A stretch of 64,000 nucleotides of DNA from Myxococcus landrumus. GTDB taxonomy: Bacteria > Myxococcota > Myxococcia > Myxococcales > Myxococcaceae. Position 1 is the stretch's first letter. The number at the start of each line of letters is the position of its first letter. The position numbers were made by a program, and so were the translations under genes. Below are positions 42,496 through 51,341 of the stretch, piece by piece. The notes under the pieces were generated by a model. It saw nothing but the letters and a program-made list of their open reading frames with translations. It was not told where the DNA came from and searched no databases. Where the stretch lies: contig NZ_CP071091.1 in the NCBI RefSeq assembly GCF_017301635.1, positions 1,021,001 through 1,085,000 of the forward strand, given 5' to 3'.

Positions 42496-43353
42496 CTACC
42501 GCAGGGCCACCGGAACGGGGGCGGGCTTCTTCGGCGCGGGAGACAGGGGCAGCACGCTTCCGAAAGAGGCGAAGAGCTGCCCGGTGAGGACGGGGTCCTT
42601 GTTGGGGCCCGGGTGACGGAGCAAGTCATTGAGGACTTCGCCCGTCTTCGGGTCCCGGGGCAGGTGAGGGCGGTCCAGGTTCATGCGGTAGCGCACGACG
42701 CCCCGGTTCACGCGGTGGATGACGGTGACGGTGCCCCGGGCGTCCACGTCCTCGACGATGCCGACGTGGGTGAGCCCATCGTTGCGGCGGCCGTCGCGGT
42801 TCTGGTCATACGTCTCACGGAAGAAGACGAGGTCTCCGGGCACGGGGCGGCCATCCTCGTACACGCGGCCGTGGGTGCGAGCGTAGCGATAGAGCGCCGT
42901 GACGCCGTTGTCGCCCGGCTTGAGGGTGCCTCGGAAGGACAGGCCCGCCTGGGCATAGACACCCTCGATGAGGCCGGTGCAGTCCGCCGGGTACTTGCGC
43001 CCGTCGAAGGTGACCTGGGGTTTGCCGACGACGGACTGGGCCGCGGCAATCACCGTCGCGCGGGCCTGAGGGGAGATGGCGCGAGGGCTTCGGGTGGTCG
43101 CGGCCACGGTGGCGGGCTTGCCCTTCGGCGGCTTCGACGCGGTGGCGCGCGTGGGCGTGCGCCGGGCGGGGGGCGCCTTGGGTTCGGCCGAGGAGGCCAC
43201 CGCGCTCGACAGCGACTCACGAGGGAAGGCGGGCGGGGAGGCGGAGCGATAGCGGACGGCATACGAGTCCAGCCACGGCTCCAGTCGGTTGGAGGGGGTG
43301 GCGCATCCGGTCGCCATCATCGCGAGCCATCCCATCAGCGTGAGCCACCGCAT
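42496..43353 (-). CDS. NlpC/P60- or CHAP-like lipoprotein peptidase
   Basis: 285 residues from the ATG at 43353, with GGGAGGT ahead. The signal peptide ends in a MATGC lipobox. After a Pro/Arg/Lys-rich linker, residues 115-240 hold the papain-like fold: catalytic Cys in YPADCTGLIEG, then RPVPGDLVFF and THVGIVEDVD with the catalytic His. It should cleave peptidoglycan peptides. A C-terminal stretch of about 60 residues is Pro/Leu-rich. It is convergent with the GT2 gene, 11 bases away. Confidence 0.82.
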   Translation of the reverse strand: MRWLTLMGWLAMMATGCATPSNRLEPWLDSYAVRYRSASPPAFPRESLSSAVASSAEPKAPPARRTPTRATASKPPKGKPATVAATTRSPRAISPQARATVIAAAQSVVGKPQVTFDGRKYPADCTGLIEGVYAQAGLSFRGTLKPGDNGVTALYRYARTHGRVYEDGRPVPGDLVFFRETYDQNRDGRRNDGLTHVGIVEDVDARGTVTVIHRVNRGVVRYRMNLDRPHLPRDPKTGEVLNDLLRHPGPNKDPVLTGQLFASFGSVLPLSPAPKKPAPVPVALR

Positions 43354-43488
43354 GCGCGACCTCCCTGTAGCGTCCTGAGGCACCCATGCTCCCCCCGCAC
43401 AAGGGTGTCGTCAAAAAACCTACCCAGGCAACCGGCCATGGCGGCTCGGGTTTCCGGGTGCGCCCGGGTGCGGTATTGCTGAAGGGGA

Positions 43489-45180
43489 ATGGTCTCCCTC
43501 CGCCGCGCCCTCGTGGTCCTCGTGTTGTCCGCTGGCTGTATGCCGTCCCCGTATGACCGTGCCGCGAAGACGGACACCGTGGAGGCCTACCGCGCCTTCT
43601 TGCGAGACCATCCCACGCACCCGGACACCGACGCCGCCGAGGCGCGGATGGAGGAGCTGGAGTTCGAGGAGGCGAAGCGCCTGCACACGGTGCTCGCCTA
43701 CAAGCGCTTCCTGGGCGTGTACACGGACGGGCCGCACGCGCGCACCGCGAGGACGCTGCTGGAGGGCTTGCGCTTCAACGCCGCGAAGGAGGCCGCGACG
43801 GTGGCCGCCTGGCGCCAGTTCCTCCAGGAGCATCCGGATGGCGCGCAGCGCGACGAAGCGAAGCGGCTGATGGCGGAGGTGGAGTCGCAGGAGCTCGCCA
43901 CGACGCAGGACCCTCGGCGGCTGGCCGAGTATCTGCGCGAGAAGCCGGACGACCCGCGCCGCCTGGAGGTGGAGTCCCGCCTGGACGCGCAGGCGTTCGA
44001 GCAGGCAAAGGCGGCGGGCGCGACGAAGCTGTTCGGCTACCTCAAGGACTTCCCGGCAGGCACGCACCGCGAAGAGGCGCGCGGGCTGTTGCTGGAGCTG
44101 GAGGTCGAGGGGCTCCTCGTCTCGGGGCTGGTGGATGAGGCGGAGGCGCGGGTGAAGGGGCATCCGCTGGGGAGCAAGCTCACCACGTTCCCCGCGCGCC
44201 TCGCCCGCGCCCGCGCCGAGCGGGCCGCCCTCGGCCACCCCGAGCCGCTCGCCCGGGCGGCGTACGTGGGGCACTACCTCCGGGACCTCGAGGACCTGAA
44301 GCGCGCGCTGGTGGCCCCGGATGCGCTGGACCGCTGGCAGGCGGCCGAGGAGCTGGGGCAGCACGTCTCCGTGCGCGCGTTGGACCCGCTGCTGGACACG
44401 CTGCGCGCGGCTCGCAATCCGTTGATTCGCCAGAACGCGCTGGAGTCGCTGCGCACGGTGCTGGCCGCGCTGCCGAAGCCGGTGGCGGAGTACGAGATTG
44501 CCTCGCGGCTGGATGTCCTGCGCGAGAAGGCCAGCAGCGCGGAGATGTACCTCACGGTGGCGGTGCTCCTGGACCTGTCCGGCCAGCTCGGCCAGGCGTC
44601 CACGGAGTACCAGCGCGCCTTCGATGCGGGGGTGCCGGACCCGGTGGTGCTGCGCCGCTGGGTGGACATCCGCGAGGGCCGCAAGCAGCCCTTCTCGGCG
44701 GCGGTGGCGGCGCGTCAGCTCGCGGTGTGGGCGCTGGGGGTGGCGCGCGAGGAGACGGTGTCTCCCGAAGGAAAGGTGCCGCTGGCCTCGGCGCGGCAGC
44801 TGTGCGCGGCGGCCGTCAACGCGCGGTTCGCCGCGGCGGCCATCGCCCGGGCCCGTGCCGCGGCCACCGAGTTCCCCGAGGACCTGGCCGAGTTCGAGCG
44901 CCGGGCCGAAGAGGCGCGCCGGTTGTCGGAGGCGCGACTGGCCGACGCGGAGCTGCTCCTCCGTGAGCAGACGCCGGGCGTGCGCACGTGCGCGGACCGG
45001 GGGGTCTCCGAGCGGCTGGAGGGTGGGGTGAAGGAGCGCACCCAGGCCCTGGCCTCGGTGGGCACGAAGCTGCCCCAGGTGGGGCGCGTCCTGCTGGAGC
45101 TGGCCCGGGAGAGAGACCCCTCGCCCGAGGTTCGCGAGGCGGCGTCCGCGAAGCTGACCGCGCTCAAGCCGGTGCCCTAG
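43489..45180 (+). CDS. HEAT/TPR-repeat lipoprotein
   Basis: 563 residues from the ATG at 43489. A short signal peptide ends in a LSAGC lipobox. The first 200 residues repeat a pattern of AYRAFLRDHPTHPD, AYKRFLGVYTDGP and AWRQFLQEHPDG, about 35-50 residues apart and TPR-like. The middle has HEAT-like helices (LRAARNPLIRQNALESLRTVL), and the C-terminal end has HEAT-like EVREAASAKLTAL. No catalytic motif. It is probably an outer-membrane scaffold. It precedes the helicase gene by 13 bases. Confidence 0.75.
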   Translation: MVSLRRALVVLVLSAGCMPSPYDRAAKTDTVEAYRAFLRDHPTHPDTDAAEARMEELEFEEAKRLHTVLAYKRFLGVYTDGPHARTARTLLEGLRFNAAKEAATVAAWRQFLQEHPDGAQRDEAKRLMAEVESQELATTQDPRRLAEYLREKPDDPRRLEVESRLDAQAFEQAKAAGATKLFGYLKDFPAGTHREEARGLLLELEVEGLLVSGLVDEAEARVKGHPLGSKLTTFPARLARARAERAALGHPEPLARAAYVGHYLRDLEDLKRALVAPDALDRWQAAEELGQHVSVRALDPLLDTLRAARNPLIRQNALESLRTVLAALPKPVAEYEIASRLDVLREKASSAEMYLTVAVLLDLSGQLGQASTEYQRAFDAGVPDPVVLRRWVDIREGRKQPFSAAVAARQLAVWALGVAREETVSPEGKVPLASARQLCAAAVNARFAAAAIARARAAATEFPEDLAEFERRAEEARRLSEARLADAELLLREQTPGVRTCADRGVSERLEGGVKERTQALASVGTKLPQVGRVLLELARERDPSPEVREAASAKLTALKPVP

Positions 45181-45193
45181 AGTCCCCGGCCCC

Positions 45194-47266
45194 ATGTCCA
45201 CCTCGCCCACGCTCGCCCCGGCGAACTCCTCGTCGCGCATCGACTACGCCGGGCAGCTCAACGAGGAGCAGTTGCAGGCGGTGGACGCGGGGGCGGGGCC
45301 GGTGTTGGTCATCGCCGGAGCGGGCTCCGGCAAGACGCGCACGCTCACCTTCCGGGTGGCGCGCATGCTCGAGCGGGGTGTGCCTCCCGAGAACCTGCTC
45401 CTGCTGACCTTCACCAACAAGGCGGCCCGGGAGATGTCCCGGCGCGTGAGGGAGCTGGTGGGCTCCTTCGTGGACGTGGAGCGCATCCTCGGAGGCACGT
45501 TCCACCACGTCGCGCACACGTTGCTGCGGCAGCACGCGAGCGCGCTGGGGTACTCGGAGCGCTTCACCGTCCTGGACCGGGAGGATGCCCGGGACTTGAT
45601 GGTGTCCTGCCTGGCCGAGCGCAAGCTCAAGAGCGACAGGCGCATCCCCCGGCCGGAGCTGGTGCTGGAGCTGGTGTCGCTGGCGACGAACCTCCAGCAG
45701 TCCCTCTCGGACGTCCTCGTCGACCGGCGCCCCCTCTTCGTGCCCATGGCCCCCGAGGTGTTCGTCACGGCGACGCGCTACCGGCAGCGCAAGGCGCAGC
45801 TGAACCTGATGGACTTCGATGACCTGCTCCTCAACCTGAAGCGGCTGCTCGTCGAACAGCCCTCGGTGCGGGCGCAGCTCGCGGAGCGCTTCCGCAGCGT
45901 CCTCGTGGACGAGTACCAGGACACCAACAAGCTCCAGGGCGAGCTGGTGGATCTGCTCGCCGGGGAGCGCGGCGACCTGACGGTGGTGGGCGACGACTGC
46001 CAGTCCATCTACAGCTTCCGGGGCGCGCACTTCTCCAACATCATCGACTTCCCCGCGCGCCACCCGGGCTGCGCCGTCTTCACCCTCACGCGCAACTACC
46101 GCTCCACCCCAGAGGTCCTCCGGCTCGCGAACGCCGTCATCGCCCGGAACGAGCGGCAGTTCCCCAAGGTGCTCATGGCCCAGCGCGCGCCGGGGCCTCG
46201 GCCTCAGGTCGTGCCGGCGCTGGATGCGGCGGATCAAGCCACGTGGGTCGCGGGGCGAATCTCGGAGCTGCGCGAGGGCGGGCTGCCCCTGGAGGCGATG
46301 GCCGTCCTCTACCGCGCGCACAACCACTCGCTGGAGCTCCAGCTGGAGCTGGCCCGTCGGGGCATTCCGTTCCGGGTCCGCTCCGGCGTCCGGTTCTTCG
46401 AGCAGCCCCATGTCAAGGATGTGCTGGCCCACCTGCGACTGGTGAACAACCCCGGGGACGAGCTCGCCTTCAAGCGGGTGGTGCGCGCGGTGCCAGGGGT
46501 AGGACCCACGACGGCGGAGCACCTGTGGACCGCCCTGCGCGCCCTGCCGGAGGGGCTCTCCCTGGGCGAGGGCCTGGCGCGCGACGAGGTCCAATCCCAC
46601 CTGTCTCGCAAGTCCCGGCCCGCCTTCGAGCGCTTCGCCGGGTTGATGGGGCGGATGGGACGTCCGGGGGCCGTGGCGGACCCGGGGGGGCTCATCGAGG
46701 AGGTCCTGGCGGGAGGGTACGCGGAGGCGCTCGCGGCGGAGGCGACCCCCGAGGACGGCCGGGAGGAGGACCTGCGGCAACTGGCCGAGTTCGCCCGCCG
46801 GTTCGAGGACCTGCCCCGCTTCCTGTCGGAGCTCGCGCTGGTCGCCGAGTTCGCCGCGAAGGAGGCCCTGGGGGCCGATGCGGGCGGGGACGTCCTGACA
46901 CTCTCCACGGTCCACCAGGCCAAGGGGTTGGAGTGGCGGGCCGTCTTTGTCCTCTGGTTGGTGGATGGGCGCTTCCCCATGTCCCAGGCTGCTCGGACGG
47001 CCGAGGAGGAGGAGGAAGAACGGCGGCTTTTCTACGTCGCCACCACCCGTGCGCGGGACGCACTGGCGCTGGTGTACCCCCTGTCGGTGCTGCCCCGGGA
47101 TGGGGAGCGAATCCTGCTGCGCCCGTCCCGCTTCCTGGAGGAACTTCCGGCCGGGGAGGGGGCGCCCTACGAGCGGCTCGTCCTGGCTTCCACCGAGGCG
47201 GTACGCGCGGGACCCTCCCTGGGGTCCGATGGCCCGGTGGCGCTCGTATCCCTGGAGGAAGACTGA
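45194..47266 (+). CDS. UvrD/Rep (PcrA-like) superfamily 1 DNA helicase
   Basis: 690 residues, starting 13 bases after the previous stop without an evident Shine-Dalgarno. Walker A at 41-48 (AGAGSGKT), TFTNKAAREM, DEYQDTNKLQ, DDCQSIYSFRGA and LTRNYRSTPEVL are all present, with C-terminal VHQAKGLEW and YVATTRARD. The 2A and 2B subdomains are of usual size; the protein ends about 40-50 residues shorter than typical UvrD, without the Tudor-like C terminus. It unwinds DNA 3'-5' in repair or replication restart. Confidence 0.93.
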   Translation: MSTSPTLAPANSSSRIDYAGQLNEEQLQAVDAGAGPVLVIAGAGSGKTRTLTFRVARMLERGVPPENLLLLTFTNKAAREMSRRVRELVGSFVDVERILGGTFHHVAHTLLRQHASALGYSERFTVLDREDARDLMVSCLAERKLKSDRRIPRPELVLELVSLATNLQQSLSDVLVDRRPLFVPMAPEVFVTATRYRQRKAQLNLMDFDDLLLNLKRLLVEQPSVRAQLAERFRSVLVDEYQDTNKLQGELVDLLAGERGDLTVVGDDCQSIYSFRGAHFSNIIDFPARHPGCAVFTLTRNYRSTPEVLRLANAVIARNERQFPKVLMAQRAPGPRPQVVPALDAADQATWVAGRISELREGGLPLEAMAVLYRAHNHSLELQLELARRGIPFRVRSGVRFFEQPHVKDVLAHLRLVNNPGDELAFKRVVRAVPGVGPTTAEHLWTALRALPEGLSLGEGLARDEVQSHLSRKSRPAFERFAGLMGRMGRPGAVADPGGLIEEVLAGGYAEALAAEATPEDGREEDLRQLAEFARRFEDLPRFLSELALVAEFAAKEALGADAGGDVLTLSTVHQAKGLEWRAVFVLWLVDGRFPMSQAARTAEEEEEERRLFYVATTRARDALALVYPLSVLPRDGERILLRPSRFLEELPAGEGAPYERLVLASTEAVRAGPSLGSDGPVALVSLEED

Positions 47267-47359
47267 CGCCGGGCGCCCAGAAACGCGCGCACAACGGCGC
47301 GACGTGATACAGAGTGGGGGACGGGGGCGCGTGCCCTGTGGCCCGTGCCCGTGAACTTC

Positions 47360-48976
47360 ATGGCGGACAGACCTCGCATCGTCGGGATTGACCTGGGCAC
47401 CACCAACACGCTGGTGGCGTCCGTGCGCAACCGCATCCCGAAGATCGTCCCCACGGACCGCGGCAACCTCATCCTCCCCACCGTCGTGGCCCTTTCGGGC
47501 AAGGGCGACCTGCTGGTGGGTGGGGTGGCCAAGGACCAGATGATCACCAACCCCCGGAACACGCTCTGGGGGACCAAGCGGCTCATCGGTCGCAAGTACC
47601 ACTCCAAGTCCGTGGAGGACCTGCGCGGCTCCTTCCCCTACGACATCGTCGAGGGGACCAACGGCGACGCCGCGGTGATGATGGGCGGCAAGCTGTACTC
47701 GCTGCCCCAGGTCTCCAGCTTCGTGCTGGCCCAGCTCAAGACCATCGCCGAGCAGTTCCTGGGCGGCCCCATCGACGCGGCCGTCATCTCCGTCCCGGCC
47801 TACTACAACGACAACCAGCGCCAGGCGGTGAAGGAAGCGGGCCGGTTGGCGGGCTTCGACGTCAAGCGCATCGTCAACGAGCCCACCGCGGCCGCGCTGG
47901 CGTACGGCTTCAACCGGGGCCTGGACCAGAAGATCCTCGTCTATGACCTGGGCGGCGGCACCTTCGACGTCTCCGTGCTCCACCTGGCCGGCAATGTCTT
48001 CGAGGTCCTCGCCACGGGCGGCGACACCTTCCTGGGCGGCGCGGACTTCGACAACCGCATCATCGAGTACGTCCTGGAGCGCTTCCGCGAGGAGACCAAG
48101 GTCGACCTCACAGAGAACCCCATCGCGCTCCAGCGCATCAAGAACGCCGCCGAGGCGGCGAAGATCGACCTGACGCTGATCCCCAACGTCGTCATCGACC
48201 TGCCCTTCATCGACGAGCGCAAGGGCAAGCCGCTCGACCTGCGGATTCCCCTGACGCGCGAGTTCCTCAACAGCCTCACCGGCGACCTGGTGGACCGCAC
48301 GTTCGAGATTTGTGATCGCGTGCTGGCGGAGAAGGGCATCAACCGCTCGGACATCGACGAGATCATCCTGGTGGGCGGCCAGAGCCGCATGCCGCTGGTG
48401 CAGCAGAAGATCCAGGCCCACTTCGGCAAGCCGCCCCGCAAGGGCGTCCACCCGGACGAGTGCGTGGCGCTGGGCGCCGCGCTCCTGGGTGACTCGCTCG
48501 GCAGCATCGACGCGGTGACGCTGCTGGACGCGGTCTCCATGCCCATCGGCTACGCGCTGCCCAACGGCCGCGTGAAGCGCATCATCGAGAAGAACTCACT
48601 CATCCCCATGGTGAAGAGCTTCCGCCTTCCTCCGCCCAAGGAGCCCAGCTCGCCTTACATCGAGCTGGACATCTTCCAGGGGGACAGCGACCTGATGGTG
48701 GACAACGAGTACCTGGGGACGGTGCGCGTGTCGTCCGCCGCGGCGGGGCGGAAGATTGATTTCCGGCTCACCGAGGAGTGTCTGCTCCAGGTGGCGGTGG
48801 AAGACTCCAGCGGCATGCGGAAGGTGGACCTGGCCACGCGAGACACCCCGGAGCAGCTCAAGAAGGCGCTCCAGGAGGTCTCCGCGCGCAACACCCAGCA
48901 GGTGTCCAGCTCCAACGGCACCAGCGATGACCGGGGCCTCTTCTCCAGCATCAAGAGCATCTTCCGGAGAGGGTAG
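47360..48976 (+). CDS. Short Hsp70/DnaK-family chaperone
   Basis: 538 residues from the ATG at 47360; a GTG 15 bases upstream is in frame. The nucleotide-binding domain is typical: GIDLGTTNTLVA, VPAYYNDNQRQA, NEPTAAALAYG, YDLGGGTFDVSVL and GGQSRMPLVQ. The substrate-binding beta domain and a short helical tail follow, but the canonical lid (about 100 residues) is reduced, and there is no C-terminal EEVD-like or Gly-rich tail. DnaK proper is about 610-640 residues, so this is a divergent paralogue. No dnaJ or grpE nearby. It is the first of three genes (Hsp70, SCP2-like, helical) separated by 12-15 bases. Confidence 0.88.
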   Translation: MADRPRIVGIDLGTTNTLVASVRNRIPKIVPTDRGNLILPTVVALSGKGDLLVGGVAKDQMITNPRNTLWGTKRLIGRKYHSKSVEDLRGSFPYDIVEGTNGDAAVMMGGKLYSLPQVSSFVLAQLKTIAEQFLGGPIDAAVISVPAYYNDNQRQAVKEAGRLAGFDVKRIVNEPTAAALAYGFNRGLDQKILVYDLGGGTFDVSVLHLAGNVFEVLATGGDTFLGGADFDNRIIEYVLERFREETKVDLTENPIALQRIKNAAEAAKIDLTLIPNVVIDLPFIDERKGKPLDLRIPLTREFLNSLTGDLVDRTFEICDRVLAEKGINRSDIDEIILVGGQSRMPLVQQKIQAHFGKPPRKGVHPDECVALGAALLGDSLGSIDAVTLLDAVSMPIGYALPNGRVKRIIEKNSLIPMVKSFRLPPPKEPSSPYIELDIFQGDSDLMVDNEYLGTVRVSSAAAGRKIDFRLTEECLLQVAVEDSSGMRKVDLATRDTPEQLKKALQEVSARNTQQVSSSNGTSDDRGLFSSIKSIFRRG

Positions 48977-48988
48977 TAGGAGTAGGTC

Positions 48989-49414
48989 ATGCCGAAGTTT
49001 CCGTCGAAGGAGTGGCTGGACGAGGCCGTCCGGCTCACGAACGAAGACCCCGAGTGCGCCGTGGCCGGCAAGGGCTGGAAGGGCGACTTCGGAGCCGTCA
49101 TCGAAGCCGAGCCGGGCAAGCTGCCCAAGTCCTTCGTGGTGCATGTCGTCCCTGGGGACTGCCGCATCGAGAAGGCGCGTGTGCTCGCGGACCCCGATGA
49201 CCTGGATGAGCTGGAGCCCGTGTATCTGGCGCGTGCGCCGTACACGGTCTGGAAGCAGCTCCTCCAGGGGACGTTGGATCCGGTGGAGGCGGTGCTCAAG
49301 CGCCGCATCACCATGAAGGGTGACCTTCAGCCGCTCATCGAGCGCATGAAGTACAAGGGCATCGCGGACCGCGTCTTCGCGCGGCTGCAAACGCAGTTCG
49401 TTGACGAGCCGTAG
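48989..49414 (+). CDS. SCP2-like sterol/lipid-binding domain protein
   Basis: 141 residues. It starts MPKFPSKEWLDEAVRL and contains the GDCRIEKARV strand and the YTVWKQLLQGTLDPVEAVLKRRITMKGDL block characteristic of the SCP2 fold. These proteins bind lipids or acyl chains in a hydrophobic tunnel. It lies 12 bases after the Hsp70 gene on the same strand and probably shares its transcript. Ligand unknown. Confidence 0.8.
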   Translation: MPKFPSKEWLDEAVRLTNEDPECAVAGKGWKGDFGAVIEAEPGKLPKSFVVHVVPGDCRIEKARVLADPDDLDELEPVYLARAPYTVWKQLLQGTLDPVEAVLKRRITMKGDLQPLIERMKYKGIADRVFARLQTQFVDEP

Positions 49415-49429
49415 CTCGGGGGGCACGCC

Positions 49430-49702
49430 ATGGGAATCCGAGACGACTTGAAGAAGCAGGCGCTGGAGGTCTCCGGCAAGGCGATGGAGAAGCTGATGGC
49501 CGACGAGAAGCGGGCCATGGCCATCGCCAATGCCATCGGGAAGGTCCAGCGGGGCAAGCAGGCCCTGGACCGGGGTCAGGAGGAGCTGATGAAGGCGTTT
49601 CACTTCGCGCCGCGCAGCGACTTCAAGGCCGTGGGCAAGCAGCTGTCCGGCCTCAAGCGGCGCCTGCGTGAGCTGGACGAAAAGCTGGATGGCCTCCCGT
49701 AG
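49430..49702 (+). CDS. Small helical protein, unknown function
   Basis: 90 residues, highly charged and helical throughout (KAMEKLMADEKRAMAIAN, LKRRLRELDEKLD), consistent with a coiled coil or helical bundle. The ATG follows the SCP2-like gene by 15 bases, with GGGGGGCAC ahead. Not recognised; co-transcribed with the Hsp70 and SCP2-like genes by spacing. Confidence 0.7.
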   Translation: MGIRDDLKKQALEVSGKAMEKLMADEKRAMAIANAIGKVQRGKQALDRGQEELMKAFHFAPRSDFKAVGKQLSGLKRRLRELDEKLDGLP

Positions 49703-49710
49703 AAATTGCG

Positions 49711-49739
49711 TTGACACCTGAGGGAGCAGATGGCATCTA
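49711..49739 (+). promoter_or_regulatory. Promoter of tRNA-Val
   Basis: TTGACA (consensus -35) at 49711-49716, a 17-base spacer and CATCTA at 49734-49739. It lies 53 bases before the mature tRNA 5' end. Confidence 0.5.
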
Positions 49740-49791
49740 GCTCCCCGTCGCCGCCGCTGGTCGCACACGGACGGCGCGGCACACAGAGCAG

Positions 49792-49863
49792 GGGCGTATA
49801 GCTCAGCGGTAGAGCACTGCCTTCACACGGCAGGGGTCGCAGGTTCAAACCCTGCTGCGCCCA
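49792..49863 (+). tRNA. tRNA-Val (anticodon CAC)
   Basis: A full cloverleaf can be drawn by hand. The acceptor is GGGCGTA with TGCGCCC (one G-U) and discriminator A. The D arm is GCTC...GAGC. The anticodon stem is CTGCC/GGCAG with loop TTCACAC (anticodon CAC, reading GUG). A 5-base variable loop and a T arm GCAGG-TTCAAAC-CCTGC complete it. CCA is not encoded. A strong hairpin follows immediately. Confidence 0.95.
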
Positions 49864-49867
49864 ACAA

Positions 49868-49922
49868 GAAGAGGCCGTGAATCCAAGGGGAAACCCAAGG
49901 GTTCACGGCCTCTTCGCTTTTC
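49868..49922 (+). terminator. Terminator of tRNA-Val
   Basis: A perfect 14-bp stem (49868-49881 with 49902-49915) with a 20-base loop, followed by GCTTTT. It starts 5 bases after the tRNA 3' end. Confidence 0.8.
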
Positions 49923-50026
49923 AGCTTCTGGCTTTCTTGCGAACCGCGCGCCTCATTCCGCGGGAGGAAAGGGCGCGCCCGGCTCGATTCCCAGGCGCGC
50001 CTCGGTGGTACGGCTCGAGGAGGACG

Positions 50027-51010
50027 TCAGCTCTCAGACGGCTTGGCCAGCGGATCCGCCGGCGTCGCGGGCGGATGCGCGGGCAGGTGCCGCGCCTTGA
50101 GCAGCGAGGCGACGATGCTCGCGCCCAGCATCGCGGCGATGACCGCCAGCGACACCATCGGGTGGATCTTCACGATGTCGATGATCGCCATCTTCGTGCC
50201 CACGAAGATGAGCACGCCCGACAAGCCCACCTTCAGGTAGCTGAACTTCTCCACTGCCCCGGCCAGCAGGAAGAACAGCGAGCGCAGGCCCAGGATGGCG
50301 AAGATGTTGGACGTGAAGACGATGAACGGATCTCTCGTGACGGCGAAGATGGCCGGGATGGAGTCGAGCGCGAACAGGATGTCCGACGCCTCTACCAGCA
50401 CCAGCGCCATCAGCAGCGGCGTGGCCAGCTTGCGGCCGTTCTCCACCGTGAAGAAGTGGTGCCCGTCGAAGTTCGTGGTGGAGGGGATGGCCCGGCGCAC
50501 CGTGCGCATCATCCACCCGTCCTCGGGGTGGTCCTCCTTGTTGCGCTGGATGAAGAGCTTCACGCCCGTGAGGATGAGGAACAGGCCGAAGACGTAGATG
50601 AGCCAGTGGAAGCGCTCCAGCATCGCCACGCCCGCGAAGATCATGATGGCCCGCAGCACCAGCGCGCTGAGGATGCCCCAGAAGAGCACCCGGTGCTGGT
50701 AGAGCTGGGGGATTCGCAGCGCCGAGAAGATGACGACGAAGACGAAGACGTTGTCGATGGAGAGCGACTTCTCGATGAGATAGCCGGTGAGGAACTCCAC
50801 CGCCGGTCCGCTCCCGAACTTCCACCACATGAACCCGTTGAAGACGAGGGCGAGGCTGATCCACACCGTGCTCCAGCCAAGCGCCTCCTTGAAGCCCACG
50901 ACGTGCGCCTTCCGGTGGAAGACGCCCAGGTCCAGCGCGAGCATGGCGATGACGAAAGCGACGAAGCCGCCCCAGAGGACGGGACTTCCGACGGTATGTA
51001 GGGGTTCCAT
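50027..51010 (-). CDS. TerC family membrane protein
   Basis: 327 residues with eight or nine hydrophobic segments. Characteristic TerC sites: EKSLSIDNVFVFVVIF and VEASDILFALDSIPAIF, each with acidic residues inside membrane helices. TerC/Alx proteins export manganese or take part in metal loading of exported proteins and tellurite resistance. The C terminus is a Pro-rich tail (HPPATPADPLAKP). The gene stands alone. No yybP-ykoY (manganese) riboswitch could be recognised in its leader. A purine-rich run (AAGGGGGG) lies about 20 bases ahead of the ATG, more distant than ideal. Confidence 0.92.
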   Translation of the reverse strand: MEPLHTVGSPVLWGGFVAFVIAMLALDLGVFHRKAHVVGFKEALGWSTVWISLALVFNGFMWWKFGSGPAVEFLTGYLIEKSLSIDNVFVFVVIFSALRIPQLYQHRVLFWGILSALVLRAIMIFAGVAMLERFHWLIYVFGLFLILTGVKLFIQRNKEDHPEDGWMMRTVRRAIPSTTNFDGHHFFTVENGRKLATPLLMALVLVEASDILFALDSIPAIFAVTRDPFIVFTSNIFAILGLRSLFFLLAGAVEKFSYLKVGLSGVLIFVGTKMAIIDIVKIHPMVSLAVIAAMLGASIVASLLKARHLPAHPPATPADPLAKPSES

Positions 51011-51341
51011 AGGTGGGACTCAGATAAGAGCCCCCCTTCTCTTCGACAAATAGGGATTCCGGTCGCGCTCCATTTGGAAAACCGAAGTATGGGCGCGTCA
51101 GCGAGTCCGGCCGAGGGAGCACCAGGCGAGCGTGGAGGGCTGGGGAAGGGGCCTGGGACATGGTGGGTTTGTCGCCGTCCGGTTGGAAAATCAACAACAC
51201 CGGGCCGGTGAGACCAACCAGGCGTCCCCCGCACCGAGGCAATCCTGGCCTCGGGCGACGTGGGCGCGGCAACGACTCGCAGGGCGATCGGCGTCCGCGG
51301 GTTCCTGTCTCTCTCTCGGCCCCTCGAAGAAGGACCGCCAC
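51011..51341. other. Divergent intergenic region (331 bases) between terC and a lipoprotein gene
   Basis: I see no gene, repeat or clear promoter. The AAGAAGGA ribosome site for the lipoprotein gene lies at its right end. An in-frame extension of that gene reaches into this space but has no signal peptide. Confidence 0.4.

Noticed and set aside
45164..48451. A 1095-codon minus-strand open frame
   Set aside because: It mirrors the UvrD helicase and Hsp70 genes, both of which have complete motif sets on the plus strand.
49792..49922. tRNA-Val as an attachment site for an integrated element
   Set aside because: No integrase, no repeated tRNA 3' end, and core-type genes on both sides.
51011..51341. 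yybP-ykoY manganese riboswitch ahead of terC
   Set aside because: Searched because alx/terC genes often have one, but the conserved loop sequences were not found in the leader.
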